Shown here piece by piece: positions 16,934-25,824 of a stretch of DNA of 64,000 bases. Positions within the stretch are counted from its first letter, which is position 1, and each line of letters starts with the position of its first letter. The stretch comes from Aliivibrio salmonicida LFI1238. Lineage in GTDB: Bacteria; Pseudomonadota; Gammaproteobacteria; Enterobacterales; Vibrionaceae. The position numbers and the translations under genes are program-made. The stretch lies in contig NC_011313.1 of NCBI RefSeq assembly GCF_000196495.1, positions 930,001-994,000 on the forward strand, in the 5' to 3' direction. Under the pieces are notes generated by a model. The model ran no database searches and was not told where the DNA came from. It was given only the letters and a program-made list of their open reading frames with translations.

Positions 16934-17500
16934 CTAATCAGGCTTCCAGTGTTCATTTGTTTTTGAGGTAAGAATATGATCTTCCCACCCACCATTGATG
17001 TATAAATAAGCTTTCGCTTCACCTTCTTTTACAAAGCCAAGTTTAGATAATACATTACCGCTTTTATTGTTACGGGGAATATAAGCGGCCATGATTCGAT
17101 GAAGATTCTGAACCGTAAACATCCAATGAATGGTTTTTTCTACGGCGCGTTGCATGATTCCATTGCCTTGTTCATTTTCATCTAGCGAATAGCCTACATT
17201 CGTTGCATAGAATGGAAATCGAGTAATATTGCTGTAGCTCACTGTACCAATGATTCTCTTTTCTTGATTATCAAAGATCACAAAATAGAACGCCAAATTA
17301 TGTTTATGCAGTTCAACAAGTTGCAGCAGACGTTGCTTCCAGCCCTCTGCAGTAAAAAAAGCGTTCGCACGCTTTGGCTCCCACGGCTCTAGGTGATGAC
17401 GATTACGCATAAAATAATTAGCAATCATTACGGCATCACTGCTTTTAATCAAACGAACTTGATAATGGTCAAAATCAAAATGTACATCCATATTGTTCAT
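16934..17500 (-). CDS. rimJ: RimJ-like ribosomal-protein/N-terminal acetyltransferase
   Basis: The 188-residue protein follows RimJ closely: YQVRLIKSSDAVMIANYFMRNRHHLEPWEP at the start, FYFVIFDNQEKRIIGTVSYSN, the acetyl-CoA loop LDENEQGNGIMQRAVEKTI and the C-terminal NKSGNVLSKLGFVKEGEAKAYLYINGGWEDHIL region. RimJ acetylates the N-terminus of ribosomal protein S5 in E. coli. The ATG at 17500 lies two bases after the tyrR stop, whose last codons AAGAAG act as ribosome-binding site; ATG at 17491 is an alternative. It is therefore co-transcribed with tyrR. Confidence 0.85.
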   Translation of the reverse strand: MNNMDVHFDFDHYQVRLIKSSDAVMIANYFMRNRHHLEPWEPKRANAFFTAEGWKQRLLQLVELHKHNLAFYFVIFDNQEKRIIGTVSYSNITRFPFYATNVGYSLDENEQGNGIMQRAVEKTIHWMFTVQNLHRIMAAYIPRNNKSGNVLSKLGFVKEGEAKAYLYINGGWEDHILTSKTNEHWKPD

Positions 17501-17502
17501 CC

Positions 17503-19050
17503 CTACTTCTTACCGATACCATAATCACGTAATTTATTCGCAATTGCAGTATGAGAAACACCCAGACGTTTAGCGAGTTTTCTGCTCGATGGAAAATCAC
17601 TATACAAACTTGATAAAATAGTAGATTCATAGGTTTTCATGATTTCATCCAACGTACCATCTATATTGAGATTCATCATATTCGTACTATTTTTATCCAT
17701 ATTAGGCAACATGAAATGAGAAATATTCAACTGATTTCGGTCCATCTGAGTTAGGGCTTTTAAGGTTGCACTTTTCAGCTGTCTCACGTTTCCAGGCCAC
17801 GAATAACTGCGTAAATACTCATAAACATCTTCCGATATCGACGGTTTAACGATACCTAACTCTTTGCATAATTGAGCAACAAAAAATTCAAATAACGTAG
17901 CAACATCTGATGGGCGCTCACGCAATGGCGGGATCTCTAAAAACAACACGTTCAATCGATAATAAAGGTCTTCTCGGAATATGCCTTGTTCTACTAAGTC
18001 TAGAAGTTCTTTCTTACTCGCGCCAATAATACCTACATCAACGTGAATTTCTTTCTCTTCTCCAACACGACGAAAATTACCATCTTGGATGAAACGTAAT
18101 AACTTAATCTGTAATAGAGGGCTCATTTCACTGATTTCATCAAAGAAAACGGTTCCGCCATCGGCTTGTTCAATAATCCCTTTCTTTCCTTCTGGCATAT
18201 TTGGAAACGCACCAGGGGCATAACCAAATAATTCAGTCTCCGCAACGTCATCAGGCATGGCTGCACAGTTAACTACCATGAATGCCTTACCCGAACGAAT
18301 AGAAGCATTATGACAAGCACGTGCTAGCATTTCTTTGCCCGTTCCCGTCTCTCCTTGAATAAGCAAAGATTGATCAATATCGGACAGTTTTTTCGCTTGA
18401 GAAATCAATTTTTTGTATTTAGTCGATGAGCCGACAAAATGCTCAAAACCCAAATTAGACGATTCAGGGATAAAAGGTCTTGCGTGCTGTGATTCTACTG
18501 CGGGCTTAATGATTACCACCGCGCTTACCAGTATCGATGCATTACTGTCATTCGTAATGTATACCGGCATAATTTCCATCACATAAGCAACACCATCAAC
18601 TTTCATTGATTCACGTTGACGAATACGCGACTCTTCTAACCAAAGCATGACATTAAAATCAGGAACAAGAACCGTCGCTGGTTGAGCTATTAACGCCTCT
18701 CTTTCTAATTTAAACAATGACATTACCGCGTGATTTACCGTGTCAATTTTACCTTTTAAATTAATCGAAAAAACAGGGTCTGGTAATGTACTCAATACCG
18801 CAAGCAATTCGGTATTACGACGTTCACTCGGTAAGAATTGAATTTTTCTTACATCAATAACCCCATCGATTCGTCGAATTTTTGCCATTAATAGACTAAA
18901 CTCTTCAAAGTCAACTTCAGGAAAGTTAAGGTAAATTAAGCCCGATTTATCAATCTCGATATCTCGTAAATCAATACTCTGAGAAGCAAGAATATCAAGT
19001 AACTCACGGGTTAGACCTAATCGATCTTTACACTGTACTTCAAGACGCAC
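17503..19050 (-). CDS. tyrR: Transcription regulator TyrR
   Basis: At 515 residues it matches the size of E. coli TyrR. Domains in order are an N-terminal ACT domain (MRLEVQCKDRLGLTRELLD), a PAS domain (about 78-190), an AAA+ sigma-54-type ATPase core (Walker A GETGTGKE, FFDEISEMSP) and a C-terminal helix-turn-helix (SSRKLAKRLGVSHTAIANKL). The GAFTGA loop that contacts sigma-54 is replaced by GAFPNM, as expected for TyrR, which works with sigma-70. It controls aromatic amino-acid genes in response to Tyr, Phe and Trp. GTG at 19050 is chosen because AAGGA precedes it by six bases. Confidence 0.94.
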   Translation of the reverse strand: MRLEVQCKDRLGLTRELLDILASQSIDLRDIEIDKSGLIYLNFPEVDFEEFSLLMAKIRRIDGVIDVRKIQFLPSERRNTELLAVLSTLPDPVFSINLKGKIDTVNHAVMSLFKLEREALIAQPATVLVPDFNVMLWLEESRIRQRESMKVDGVAYVMEIMPVYITNDSNASILVSAVVIIKPAVESQHARPFIPESSNLGFEHFVGSSTKYKKLISQAKKLSDIDQSLLIQGETGTGKEMLARACHNASIRSGKAFMVVNCAAMPDDVAETELFGYAPGAFPNMPEGKKGIIEQADGGTVFFDEISEMSPLLQIKLLRFIQDGNFRRVGEEKEIHVDVGIIGASKKELLDLVEQGIFREDLYYRLNVLFLEIPPLRERPSDVATLFEFFVAQLCKELGIVKPSISEDVYEYLRSYSWPGNVRQLKSATLKALTQMDRNQLNISHFMLPNMDKNSTNMMNLNIDGTLDEIMKTYESTILSSLYSDFPSSRKLAKRLGVSHTAIANKLRDYGIGKK

Positions 19051-19198
19051 AAACAATCCTTAATAAGAGAGGTGTCACAATATGTTTACAGGCAGTTTGC
19101 GTGAGTAAAAAAAAAGAGTCAAGCTGAAGTGATCCAAATGGAGAGTTAATTCGTTTAATTAACTACATATAATAAAAATAAGCAATGGAGTGTAAATC

Positions 19199-20143
19199 AT
19201 GGATATTCAAGTTGGTATAAGTTCATGCGTCAATGGTGAAAGTGTTCGTTTTGATGGCGGGCACAAAAGTAATAAGTTTGCCTCTAAAGTGCTTGCCCCT
19301 TATTTCACTTATGTTCCAATCTGCCCTGAAGTCGGCAGTGGAATGTCAGTTCCTAGGCCAACCATACGTCTTGTTACTAACGAAGAGCGTATCGCCCTAG
19401 TTGATTCAAAGAATGCATCACTTGACTACACCGATTCAATGATCCAATTCTCACAGAAAACCGTTAATCGATTAAAAGAAACCGAAATGTGTGGTTACAT
19501 TGTCTGCGCTAATTCTCCAAGCTGTGGCATGGAGCGTGTCAAAGTTTATAGTAAAAATAGTGCGACTAAAAATGGCGTAGGTCTTTATACTCAAATATTA
19601 ATGAAAGAGATGCCTTGGTTACCCGTAGAAGAAGATGGACGACTCTCTGATCCTGTATTAAAAGAGAACTTCATTACTCGTGTGTTCTGCTTAAATGATT
19701 TATATAAATCGATGGATGGCAACCCAACACCAGGGAAAATCATTGCGTTTCATTCCCGCTATAAATACACCTTAATGTCTCATTCAACCGTAGGTTATAG
19801 AGAACTCGGTAAATTAGTCGCTAAAGTCGCGGATTATGACATTCACGAGTTCTTTGCTATTTATCGTACTCAATTAATGCAAACCATGTCGATTCGTGCG
19901 TCACGCAAAAACAATACAAATGTATTAATGCACCTACAAGGGTATTTCAAAAAAGAACTAGAATCACCACAGAAAAAAGAATTAGCGCTTGTGATTCAAG
20001 AATACAATCAAGGATTACTGCCTCTATTGTCTCCGATAACCTTAATTAAACACCATTTAGGAATACATACTAACGAATATTTAGCCAAACAATCATTCCT
20101 GAATCCATACCCTCAAGAATTGAGATTACGCTATGGATTATAA
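19199..20143 (+). CDS. DUF523-DUF1722 (YbgA-type) protein
   Basis: A 314-residue two-domain protein. The N-terminal DUF523 part shows conserved cysteines in VGISSCVNGESVRFDGGHK, PICPEVGSGMSVPRP and ANSPSCGMERVKVY; the C-terminal DUF1722 part (about 190-305) includes IAFHSRYKYTLMSHS and the NPYPQELRLR tail. E. coli ybgA is next to phr as here, and the photolyase gene overlaps this one by 11 bases. Recent work links such proteins to tRNA thiouridine breakdown, but I cannot establish that from this sequence alone. Confidence 0.85.
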   Translation: MDIQVGISSCVNGESVRFDGGHKSNKFASKVLAPYFTYVPICPEVGSGMSVPRPTIRLVTNEERIALVDSKNASLDYTDSMIQFSQKTVNRLKETEMCGYIVCANSPSCGMERVKVYSKNSATKNGVGLYTQILMKEMPWLPVEEDGRLSDPVLKENFITRVFCLNDLYKSMDGNPTPGKIIAFHSRYKYTLMSHSTVGYRELGKLVAKVADYDIHEFFAIYRTQLMQTMSIRASRKNNTNVLMHLQGYFKKELESPQKKELALVIQEYNQGLLPLLSPITLIKHHLGIHTNEYLAKQSFLNPYPQELRLRYGL

Positions 20144-21572
20144 ACCAACGACACAATGTGTTTGGTTTAGAACTGATTTAAGAATTGCTGATAACCCTGC
20201 GTTATCGGCAGCCCTTGCCAATCAAGAACCAACCATTGCTCTTTATGTCGTTAGTGAAGCGCAATGGAAAAAACACCATAAATCTTCTATTCAAATTGAT
20301 TTAATTAAAAGACGTTTACTTGAGTTAGAAAAAGAGCTGCAAGAAATAAACGTCCCATTAATTATTGTGTCTTGCCCGTGGTTCAAAAATACCTCAGAGC
20401 AACTTACAATGCTCTGCAACGATCTCAATATTACTCATCTGTTTGCGAATAAAGAATACGAAGCCGATGAATTAGCCCGAGATGCCGATGTAAGATCACA
20501 GTTAACGAATATTGAGAGCCACTTCTATAATGCAAAGTGCGCCGTCACGGTTGGTAAAATAATAAATAAAACCCAGAAACCTTATAAAGTATTCACCCCC
20601 TTTAAAAAAGCATGGAGAGCGTATTTTTATCAGCACTTCCCAACCATAGAAAAAGTCATTCCTTCAGTTCCACTGTCTGAACAACAGTTAAGTACATTAA
20701 CATCTTATTTAGATAGAAAATTTACCTCATCGATGAATAATGAAAGCAAAGTGTGGCCAGTTTCGAATACTGCAATACTTAAAAAAATGCGTCTATTTTG
20801 CCGAGAGAAATCGCAAGATTATCATGATCAGCGTGATTACCCAGCCATCGATGGTACGAGTCAAATATCGCCTTATCTTGCTATTGGTGCACTTTCAGCA
20901 AAACAATGTATTTTACGTTTGCACTTAGAAGCCAATAATCAACTCTCACAAGGTCAAGAAATTTGGCTTGATGAGTTAATTTGGCGAGAATTTTACACCC
21001 ACTTACTCTATTTTTTTCCTAGCTTATCGAAGAACCACGCGTTCCTTGATTTTGAAAAACACATTCAGTGGAATAATAAACAAGATCAGTTTGAACAATG
21101 GTGTAATGGTGAAACTGGCTACCCTATTGTCGATGCCGCGATGAAACAACTGAATACCACAGGTTGGATGCATAATCGATTACGTATGATCACAGCGAGT
21201 TTTTTAGTAAAAGATTTACACATTGATTGGCGCTGGGGAGAACAATATTTTATGTCTACACTCATTGATGGTGACTTTGCATCAAATAATGGAGGTTGGC
21301 AATGGTGTGCTTCGGTAGGTTGTGACAGCTCACCTTATTTTCGTATTTTTAATCCCACAACACAAAGTGAACGCTTTGATAATAATGGCGTTTTCATTAA
21401 ATACTGGTTACCTAACTTAGCCGCTCTCTTAGGAAAGCAGCTACATCAACCCAGTGTGAAACCACTGTTGAAACCAGATAATTATGTTGATCCCATTGTT
21501 GATCATTCAGTACAACGACTTAAAACACTGGAACTATACAAACAAGCTAAAATACAGGATGTTGCAAGTTAA
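20133..21572 (+). CDS. phrB: Deoxyribodipyrimidine photolyase
   Basis: A 479-residue class I CPD photolyase that splits cyclobutane pyrimidine dimers with blue light, using FADH and an antenna pigment. The antenna domain begins TQCVWFRTDLRIADNPALS; the FAD domain shows SQISPYLAIGALS, LDELIWREFYTHLL, the GYPIVDAAMKQLNTTGWMHNRLRM segment, DWRWGEQYFM, DGDFASNNGGWQW and SPYFRIFNP. The tryptophan chain needed for photoreduction appears intact. It is translationally coupled to the DUF523/DUF1722 gene upstream. Confidence 0.95.
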   Translation: MDYKPTTQCVWFRTDLRIADNPALSAALANQEPTIALYVVSEAQWKKHHKSSIQIDLIKRRLLELEKELQEINVPLIIVSCPWFKNTSEQLTMLCNDLNITHLFANKEYEADELARDADVRSQLTNIESHFYNAKCAVTVGKIINKTQKPYKVFTPFKKAWRAYFYQHFPTIEKVIPSVPLSEQQLSTLTSYLDRKFTSSMNNESKVWPVSNTAILKKMRLFCREKSQDYHDQRDYPAIDGTSQISPYLAIGALSAKQCILRLHLEANNQLSQGQEIWLDELIWREFYTHLLYFFPSLSKNHAFLDFEKHIQWNNKQDQFEQWCNGETGYPIVDAAMKQLNTTGWMHNRLRMITASFLVKDLHIDWRWGEQYFMSTLIDGDFASNNGGWQWCASVGCDSSPYFRIFNPTTQSERFDNNGVFIKYWLPNLAALLGKQLHQPSVKPLLKPDNYVDPIVDHSVQRLKTLELYKQAKIQDVAS

Positions 21573-21623
21573 GGCCGCTCACGTATGATAATAGACATCC
21601 ATTATTCAACGTTGTATTAATTG

Positions 21624-23492
21624 ATGCCTATTATCTTACCCTTAATTCTTGCTGGCCCTATTGTTAGAAAATCAAGCCCAACAGAAGTGAACCTATGGCT
21701 CACAACCTCTGAGCGTCTTGAAGGACATACAACAATTCAATGCGGGTTGCACTCACACCAGTTCATCATCACAGACGAACAAGGCATTAACATTGGCCAG
21801 AATGCTTGGGTTTACCTACTGCAATGCAAAGAAAGTTTTCCTGTAAACCAAGCGCTTTATTACGACATAACGACTCAACATGGCTCATTATCGAGTTTGT
21901 TGCCTCATGCCTTATATCCAAACGAAACAACATTTTCTTTCATCATCAAAGACAAAGCCGATTATGTACTGCATGGGTCTTGCCGTAACCCTCATTACCC
22001 AAGTAAAGACAGTTTAGTTATTGCAAACCAACAACTAAAAACACAAGCAATAGAAGAAAGAGCCGCTTTATTGATGATGAGTGGAGATCAAATCTATGCG
22101 GATGATGTTGCAGGGCCAATGTTAATCGCTATTCAACAAATTATTCCTCAATTAGGTTTATTTGAAGAAATACTGCCGGACTCAACAATACCAACGGGAT
22201 CTTCATTATATTCACATGAGCATAATCTCTATTATCGCGATAAAATATTGCCTCATTATATCGATAATACTAATTTCCTTTCTCGATGGAATTTATATAA
22301 ATCTCGCCCAATTTTTAGCTCTACCGAACACGAAAACCATCTAATGACCTTTTCTGAGTTTTTTGTCATGTACCTATTGGTGTGGTCTCCGACATTATGG
22401 GATTGTGTCTCTTTACCTGAATCCCTGCCAAATCTCGATAAAAAATGGCAGCAGTGTTGGAAAAAAGAAAAACAAATTATTGAACAATTTGTTTTAGGCC
22501 TTAAAGACGTTCAGCAATTGTTTGCTCATATTCCCACCTATATGATCTTTGATGATCACGATATCACTGACGATTGGAACTTAACGATTGGCTGGGAAAA
22601 CGCCGTTAATGGTCACCCTCTTGCCGCTCAGGTCATTGGTAATGGATTAATGGGGTACTTTCTTTGTCAGGGATGGGGGAATAATCCAGAGCAATTCGAC
22701 GAGGATTTTCTTGATCGCTTTCGTGAGCTCTTTAGTCATTATGATCATAAAAAACATACGCAAATTATTCATCAACTTACTCGATTTGAGGAATGGCATT
22801 ACTCTATTCTTACGACTCCAAAAATCGTAGTATTGGACACAAGAACCCGCCGTTGGCGCTCAGAATCAAACGCCAATAAACCCTCTGGCCTCATGGATTG
22901 GGAAGCGATGTTAGATTTTCAGCACGAACTTATTGGGCAAGAGGCCATCATTATTGTCTCTGCTGCACCAATTTTTGGTGTGAAGTTTATCGAAGCCTTA
23001 CAAAAAACAATGACCATTCTAGGTCAACCTTTAGTTATTGATGCAGAAAACTGGATGGCTCACCCAGGATCCGCAAATACCTTATTAAGTATTTTGACTC
23101 ATCCTAAAACGCCTCAAAATTTTGTTATTCTATCTGGTGATGTGCATTACTCTTTTGCTTATGACATCAAGTTACGTCACAGTAAATCGAGTCCTGATAT
23201 CTATCAAATCACCTGTAGCGGGTTTAAAAATGAATTTCCCAATACGTTGCTTCGTTTCTGTGACTTTATGGATAGAGTGCTTTATAGCCCACATTCACCA
23301 TTAAATTGGTTTACGAAACGTAAAAATTTAGTCGTAATAAAACGAGATCCGTCAGTAACCAATAACGATAAATTGATCAACAAGAGTTCTATAGGGGAAT
23401 TAAGGCTGGATGACAAAGGCAAGCCGGTACAGATTTCGATTTTAACCGCGGAAGGGGAATCTATTTCCTTTTTGCCTAAATCAAGTGATTAG
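21624..23492 (+). CDS. PhoD-like metallophosphatase/phosphodiesterase
   Basis: A 622-residue protein of the PhoD-like group. After an N-terminal beta domain (about 1-110), the phosphatase core reads HGSCRNPHY, MMSGDQIYADDVAG, then FDDHDITDDWNL (metal ligands), VVLDTRTRRWRS and ILSGDVHYSFAYDI near residue 500, all typical metal-binding segments. There is no signal peptide or Tat motif, so it is probably cytoplasmic, unlike secreted PhoD enzymes. ATG at 21624 is used; a TTG directly before it is possible and no strong ribosome-binding site is visible. It follows phrB by 51 bases and may share its transcript. Confidence 0.8.
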   Translation: MPIILPLILAGPIVRKSSPTEVNLWLTTSERLEGHTTIQCGLHSHQFIITDEQGINIGQNAWVYLLQCKESFPVNQALYYDITTQHGSLSSLLPHALYPNETTFSFIIKDKADYVLHGSCRNPHYPSKDSLVIANQQLKTQAIEERAALLMMSGDQIYADDVAGPMLIAIQQIIPQLGLFEEILPDSTIPTGSSLYSHEHNLYYRDKILPHYIDNTNFLSRWNLYKSRPIFSSTEHENHLMTFSEFFVMYLLVWSPTLWDCVSLPESLPNLDKKWQQCWKKEKQIIEQFVLGLKDVQQLFAHIPTYMIFDDHDITDDWNLTIGWENAVNGHPLAAQVIGNGLMGYFLCQGWGNNPEQFDEDFLDRFRELFSHYDHKKHTQIIHQLTRFEEWHYSILTTPKIVVLDTRTRRWRSESNANKPSGLMDWEAMLDFQHELIGQEAIIIVSAAPIFGVKFIEALQKTMTILGQPLVIDAENWMAHPGSANTLLSILTHPKTPQNFVILSGDVHYSFAYDIKLRHSKSSPDIYQITCSGFKNEFPNTLLRFCDFMDRVLYSPHSPLNWFTKRKNLVVIKRDPSVTNNDKLINKSSIGELRLDDKGKPVQISILTAEGESISFLPKSSD

Positions 23493-23512
23493 AGTTAATT
23501 ACTCTGTGAGAA

Positions 23513-23650
23513 TTAATTGTTGAGAGTGGTTTCAGTATCACTCTCAGAATGCATTGAATCATCAAAATACAAACCAATTTCCATTGCATCAAGCCATTCT
23601 AGCTCGATTTCTTCATAACTACTTTTTTCATCAAAGTATTGAGCACTCAT
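23513..23650 (-). CDS. Small acidic protein (45 residues)
   Basis: A short frame starts MSAQYFDEKSSYEEIELEWL and ends TETTLNN. AAGGAT precedes the ATG by six bases. Of 45 residues about 14 are Asp or Glu and only one is Lys, with no Arg. It lies convergent to the PhoD-like gene and divergent from the ChaN-like lipoprotein gene. I do not recognise a family; acidity and codon structure suggest a real small protein rather than chance. Confidence 0.55.
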   Translation of the reverse strand: MSAQYFDEKSSYEEIELEWLDAMEIGLYFDDSMHSESDTETTLNN

Positions 23651-23751
23651 AAATATCCTTACTTAAGTACGTTGAAACCTATTATACAATAACGTGAATG
23701 ACATTGGTGTTACACCCATGTCATTTCTTTAAGCGATCTCACACTACAGTT

Positions 23752-23770
23752 GATAATGATTACTATTAAG
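23752..23770. promoter_or_regulatory. Probable Fur box upstream of the ChaN-like gene
   Basis: GATAATGATTACTATTAAG matches the 19-base Fur consensus GATAATGATAATCATTATC at about 13 positions, with a perfect left half. It lies 59 bases before the ATG of a haem/iron-type lipoprotein gene, which is a sensible Fur target. The small acidic gene diverges from the same spacer and could also be affected. Confidence 0.65.
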
Positions 23771-23829
23771 ATTGAAAATAGTCGTTAATTACCCTATTCT
23801 ACTTTTCTGTTCTTTACTAAGTTGTTCCT

Positions 23830-24768
23830 ATGAAATCTATCACGTTCATTTTTGCGCTTTCTTTGCTTCTTTTATCCGGGTGTAGCCAAAGCATTCAATC
23901 CAACACGTCTTCGGTTACTAGTTTCTATGATTACCAATTATTATCTCCAAACGGAGAAGGGCTCTCTTTATCTCAATTACCAAGTGAAATAACCAACGCT
24001 GACGTTATTTTAATTGGAGAATGGCATACCCATGCTGCAGTTCATCGCTTTCAAACAGACCTATTTAAACAATTATCAAGCAAAAACCCTAAACTAGCCC
24101 TTTCTATGGAGCAATTTAGCCGCAATAAACAACCTGTAATTGATGCGTATATAGCAGGAGAAATTGGTGAACAAACGTTAATGTCAGAGGCCGATGCATG
24201 GCCTAATTATGAAAGTGATTATCGCCCATTAGTTGAACTCGCAAAAGCCACTGATCATGACATTATTGCGTCTAATGCCCCAAAACCAATAGTTAAATGT
24301 ATTGGACAACAAGGTATTACTTATCTTGATAAACTTGATGACACAGAAAGAACATGGGTAGCAAATAACGTAGATACATCAGATTCGCCTTATAAATCAA
24401 AATTTTTCGCATCAATGCATCATGGTGATAAAGACCAAACTCAAAAACAGTTTGCGTCACAAATAACGTGGGATGCAACAATGGCAGAAAGCATTGTCAC
24501 GTATCTGAAGCGACACTCGGGGGCTCAAGTAATGCATATCGCGGGGAAATTTCATATTGAAAATGGACTTGGTACTGCAGAACAAATAAAACGCTTAAAT
24601 CCAAATTTAAACGTCGTCGTAATTACTCCAACTTCATCAATAGCTAATGAAAATACGGATTATCAGCTGTCTGTGCTAGAGCCGCCACAACGTTTTGTTA
24701 AAAAAGACAATATGATGGCTGCTTATAAAAAGTTAAAAGGAAGAAATTCTGAATTAGTTTGTAAATAA
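23830..24768 (+). CDS. ChaN-family haem-binding lipoprotein
   Basis: A 312-residue protein with a lipoprotein signal peptide (lipobox LLSGC, Cys18) followed by a ChaN/PhuW-type haem-binding domain (PF04187 type): ADVILIGEWHTHAAVHRFQ, LALSMEQFSR, NAPKPIVKCIG and MHIAGKFHIENGLG are its conserved segments. ChaN of Campylobacter binds haem between two protomers at the outer membrane under iron limitation. The Fur-box-like sequence 60 bases upstream agrees with iron regulation. It stands alone and ends in a terminator. Confidence 0.82.
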   Translation: MKSITFIFALSLLLLSGCSQSIQSNTSSVTSFYDYQLLSPNGEGLSLSQLPSEITNADVILIGEWHTHAAVHRFQTDLFKQLSSKNPKLALSMEQFSRNKQPVIDAYIAGEIGEQTLMSEADAWPNYESDYRPLVELAKATDHDIIASNAPKPIVKCIGQQGITYLDKLDDTERTWVANNVDTSDSPYKSKFFASMHHGDKDQTQKQFASQITWDATMAESIVTYLKRHSGAQVMHIAGKFHIENGLGTAEQIKRLNPNLNVVVITPTSSIANENTDYQLSVLEPPQRFVKKDNMMAAYKKLKGRNSELVCK

Positions 24769-24780
24769 TTGCCCTCTTTC

Positions 24781-24805
24781 AAGCCACCTCAATAAGGGGT
24801 GGCTT
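24781..24805. terminator. Terminator between the ChaN-like gene and DUF3833
   Basis: AAGCCACC (24781-24788) pairs with GGTGGCTT (24798-24805), with two further pairs closing a 5-base loop. It lies 12 bases after the ChaN-like stop and 12 bases from the convergent DUF3833 stop, so it can serve both. Confidence 0.75.
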
Positions 24806-24817
24806 TGTATGAACGAC

Positions 24818-25321
24818 TTATTTTCTAATCACCAAGACCACTTCGCCGACTTGTATTCCCCACTTATAAATAGCAGTTTCATTGATCACAACACTGTCTG
24901 ATATTTGATAAATCCAATCATCAAACTCAACTTCATAGTGTGAATCGTCGACCTTTAATATCATAGAGTATTGCCAGTTCAGGGCATTTCCTGCACTTTT
25001 ACCATAGGCGGTATCAAGAATATCACCGGCAGTTCCTGTGTATGAATTATTACCTAGGTCCTTAATAACCCACGTTCGGTCTTGTTCTTCGCCGTCATTA
25101 AATAGAAACTGCTCGTCTAGCGTTAATGTGTCTCCATTCCATTGAGCTTGAAGATCAACGACAAACGTTCTTATCACTGTACCGCTAAAGTCTTTTACTA
25201 TACCTTCTGCTTTTAAATCACCTTCAAAAAAGGTTTTCATTGAAAAAGTAGGAGAAGCCTCTTCATAATCACTGATGTCTTGAGACGAACAGCCGAATAA
25301 AAACAAACTCAATCGTTTCAT
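24818..25321 (-). CDS. DUF3833 lipoprotein-like protein with an unusually short leader
   Basis: The 167-residue protein has the DUF3833 core (FFEGDLKAEGIVKDFSG, GNNSYTGTAGDI, GKSAGNALNW and the C-terminal VGEVVLVIRK). It begins MKRLSLFLFGCSSQ, so the presumed lipobox cysteine is residue 11, leaving a hydrophobic core of only about six residues. Family members usually have a longer leader, so an in-frame deletion within the leader is likely and export may be weak. Its start overlaps the CHI-like gene stop by four bases (ATGA). It is the last gene of the lipid/photo-stress operon. Confidence 0.75.
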   Translation of the reverse strand: MKRLSLFLFGCSSQDISDYEEASPTFSMKTFFEGDLKAEGIVKDFSGTVIRTFVVDLQAQWNGDTLTLDEQFLFNDGEEQDRTWVIKDLGNNSYTGTAGDILDTAYGKSAGNALNWQYSMILKVDDSHYEVEFDDWIYQISDSVVINETAIYKWGIQVGEVVLVIRK

Positions 25322-25824
25322 TTTCTATCTCCTATCAACTCAAGACGTAAATCTGGGTAGGTCGTTTTCTCTGAAACCCATATGTCTAAAAATAATTGTG
25401 AAAAGTCTTGGTTCGCGATATTACCTAAGGGTTTATCGTTCAAATAAAACTGATTTGATCCATTTTTATCGATAGTAAATACTAATTTATCTTGGGGTTT
25501 AACATCCGGAAATACCGTTTCTAATTCAACAAGCCACGCGTCAATCTTAGGGTGGTTAATAGATTGATCTTCCCATTGATCTTTGGTTGCTTTGATTAAA
25601 TTTTCTTTTGATATGTGTCGGTAGTATTCAATTTCTAACGCTTGAGGATAATCACCATATTGAAATTTACCCGACGAGGTAAACAATTGCGCTTCATACA
25701 CTGATATTAAAAACCACGACAACTCAGATTTACCACTGCTAGATAAGCCGCTTAATGGTGATGCTAATACACTGTTTGTCATTAGCAGTCCCGCAATCAT
25801 CAATACCTTAATTAACTTGAACAT
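25318..25824 (-). CDS. Chalcone-isomerase-like periplasmic protein
   Basis: A 168-residue protein with a clear signal peptide (MFKLIKVLMIAGLLMTNSVLA, cleavage near 22) and the bacterial chalcone-isomerase-like (CHI_3 type) domain: LSWFLISVYEAQLFTSSGK, LEIEYYRHISKENLIKAT, DKLVFTIDKNGSNQFYLND. It is not a plant-type flavonoid enzyme; a fatty-acid-binding role is assumed for such proteins. Its start overlaps the DUF2878 gene end by 17 bases and its end overlaps DUF3833, so all three are coupled. Confidence 0.78.
   Translation of the reverse strand: MFKLIKVLMIAGLLMTNSVLASPLSGLSSSGKSELSWFLISVYEAQLFTSSGKFQYGDYPQALEIEYYRHISKENLIKATKDQWEDQSINHPKIDAWLVELETVFPDVKPQDKLVFTIDKNGSNQFYLNDKPLGNIANQDFSQLFLDIWVSEKTTYPDLRLELIGDRK

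Noticed and set aside
17503..19050. A sigma-54-dependent activator
   Set aside because: The GAFTGA loop is replaced by GAFPNM, and the ACT-PAS-AAA-HTH order with a TyrR-like sequence fits TyrR, which acts with sigma-70.
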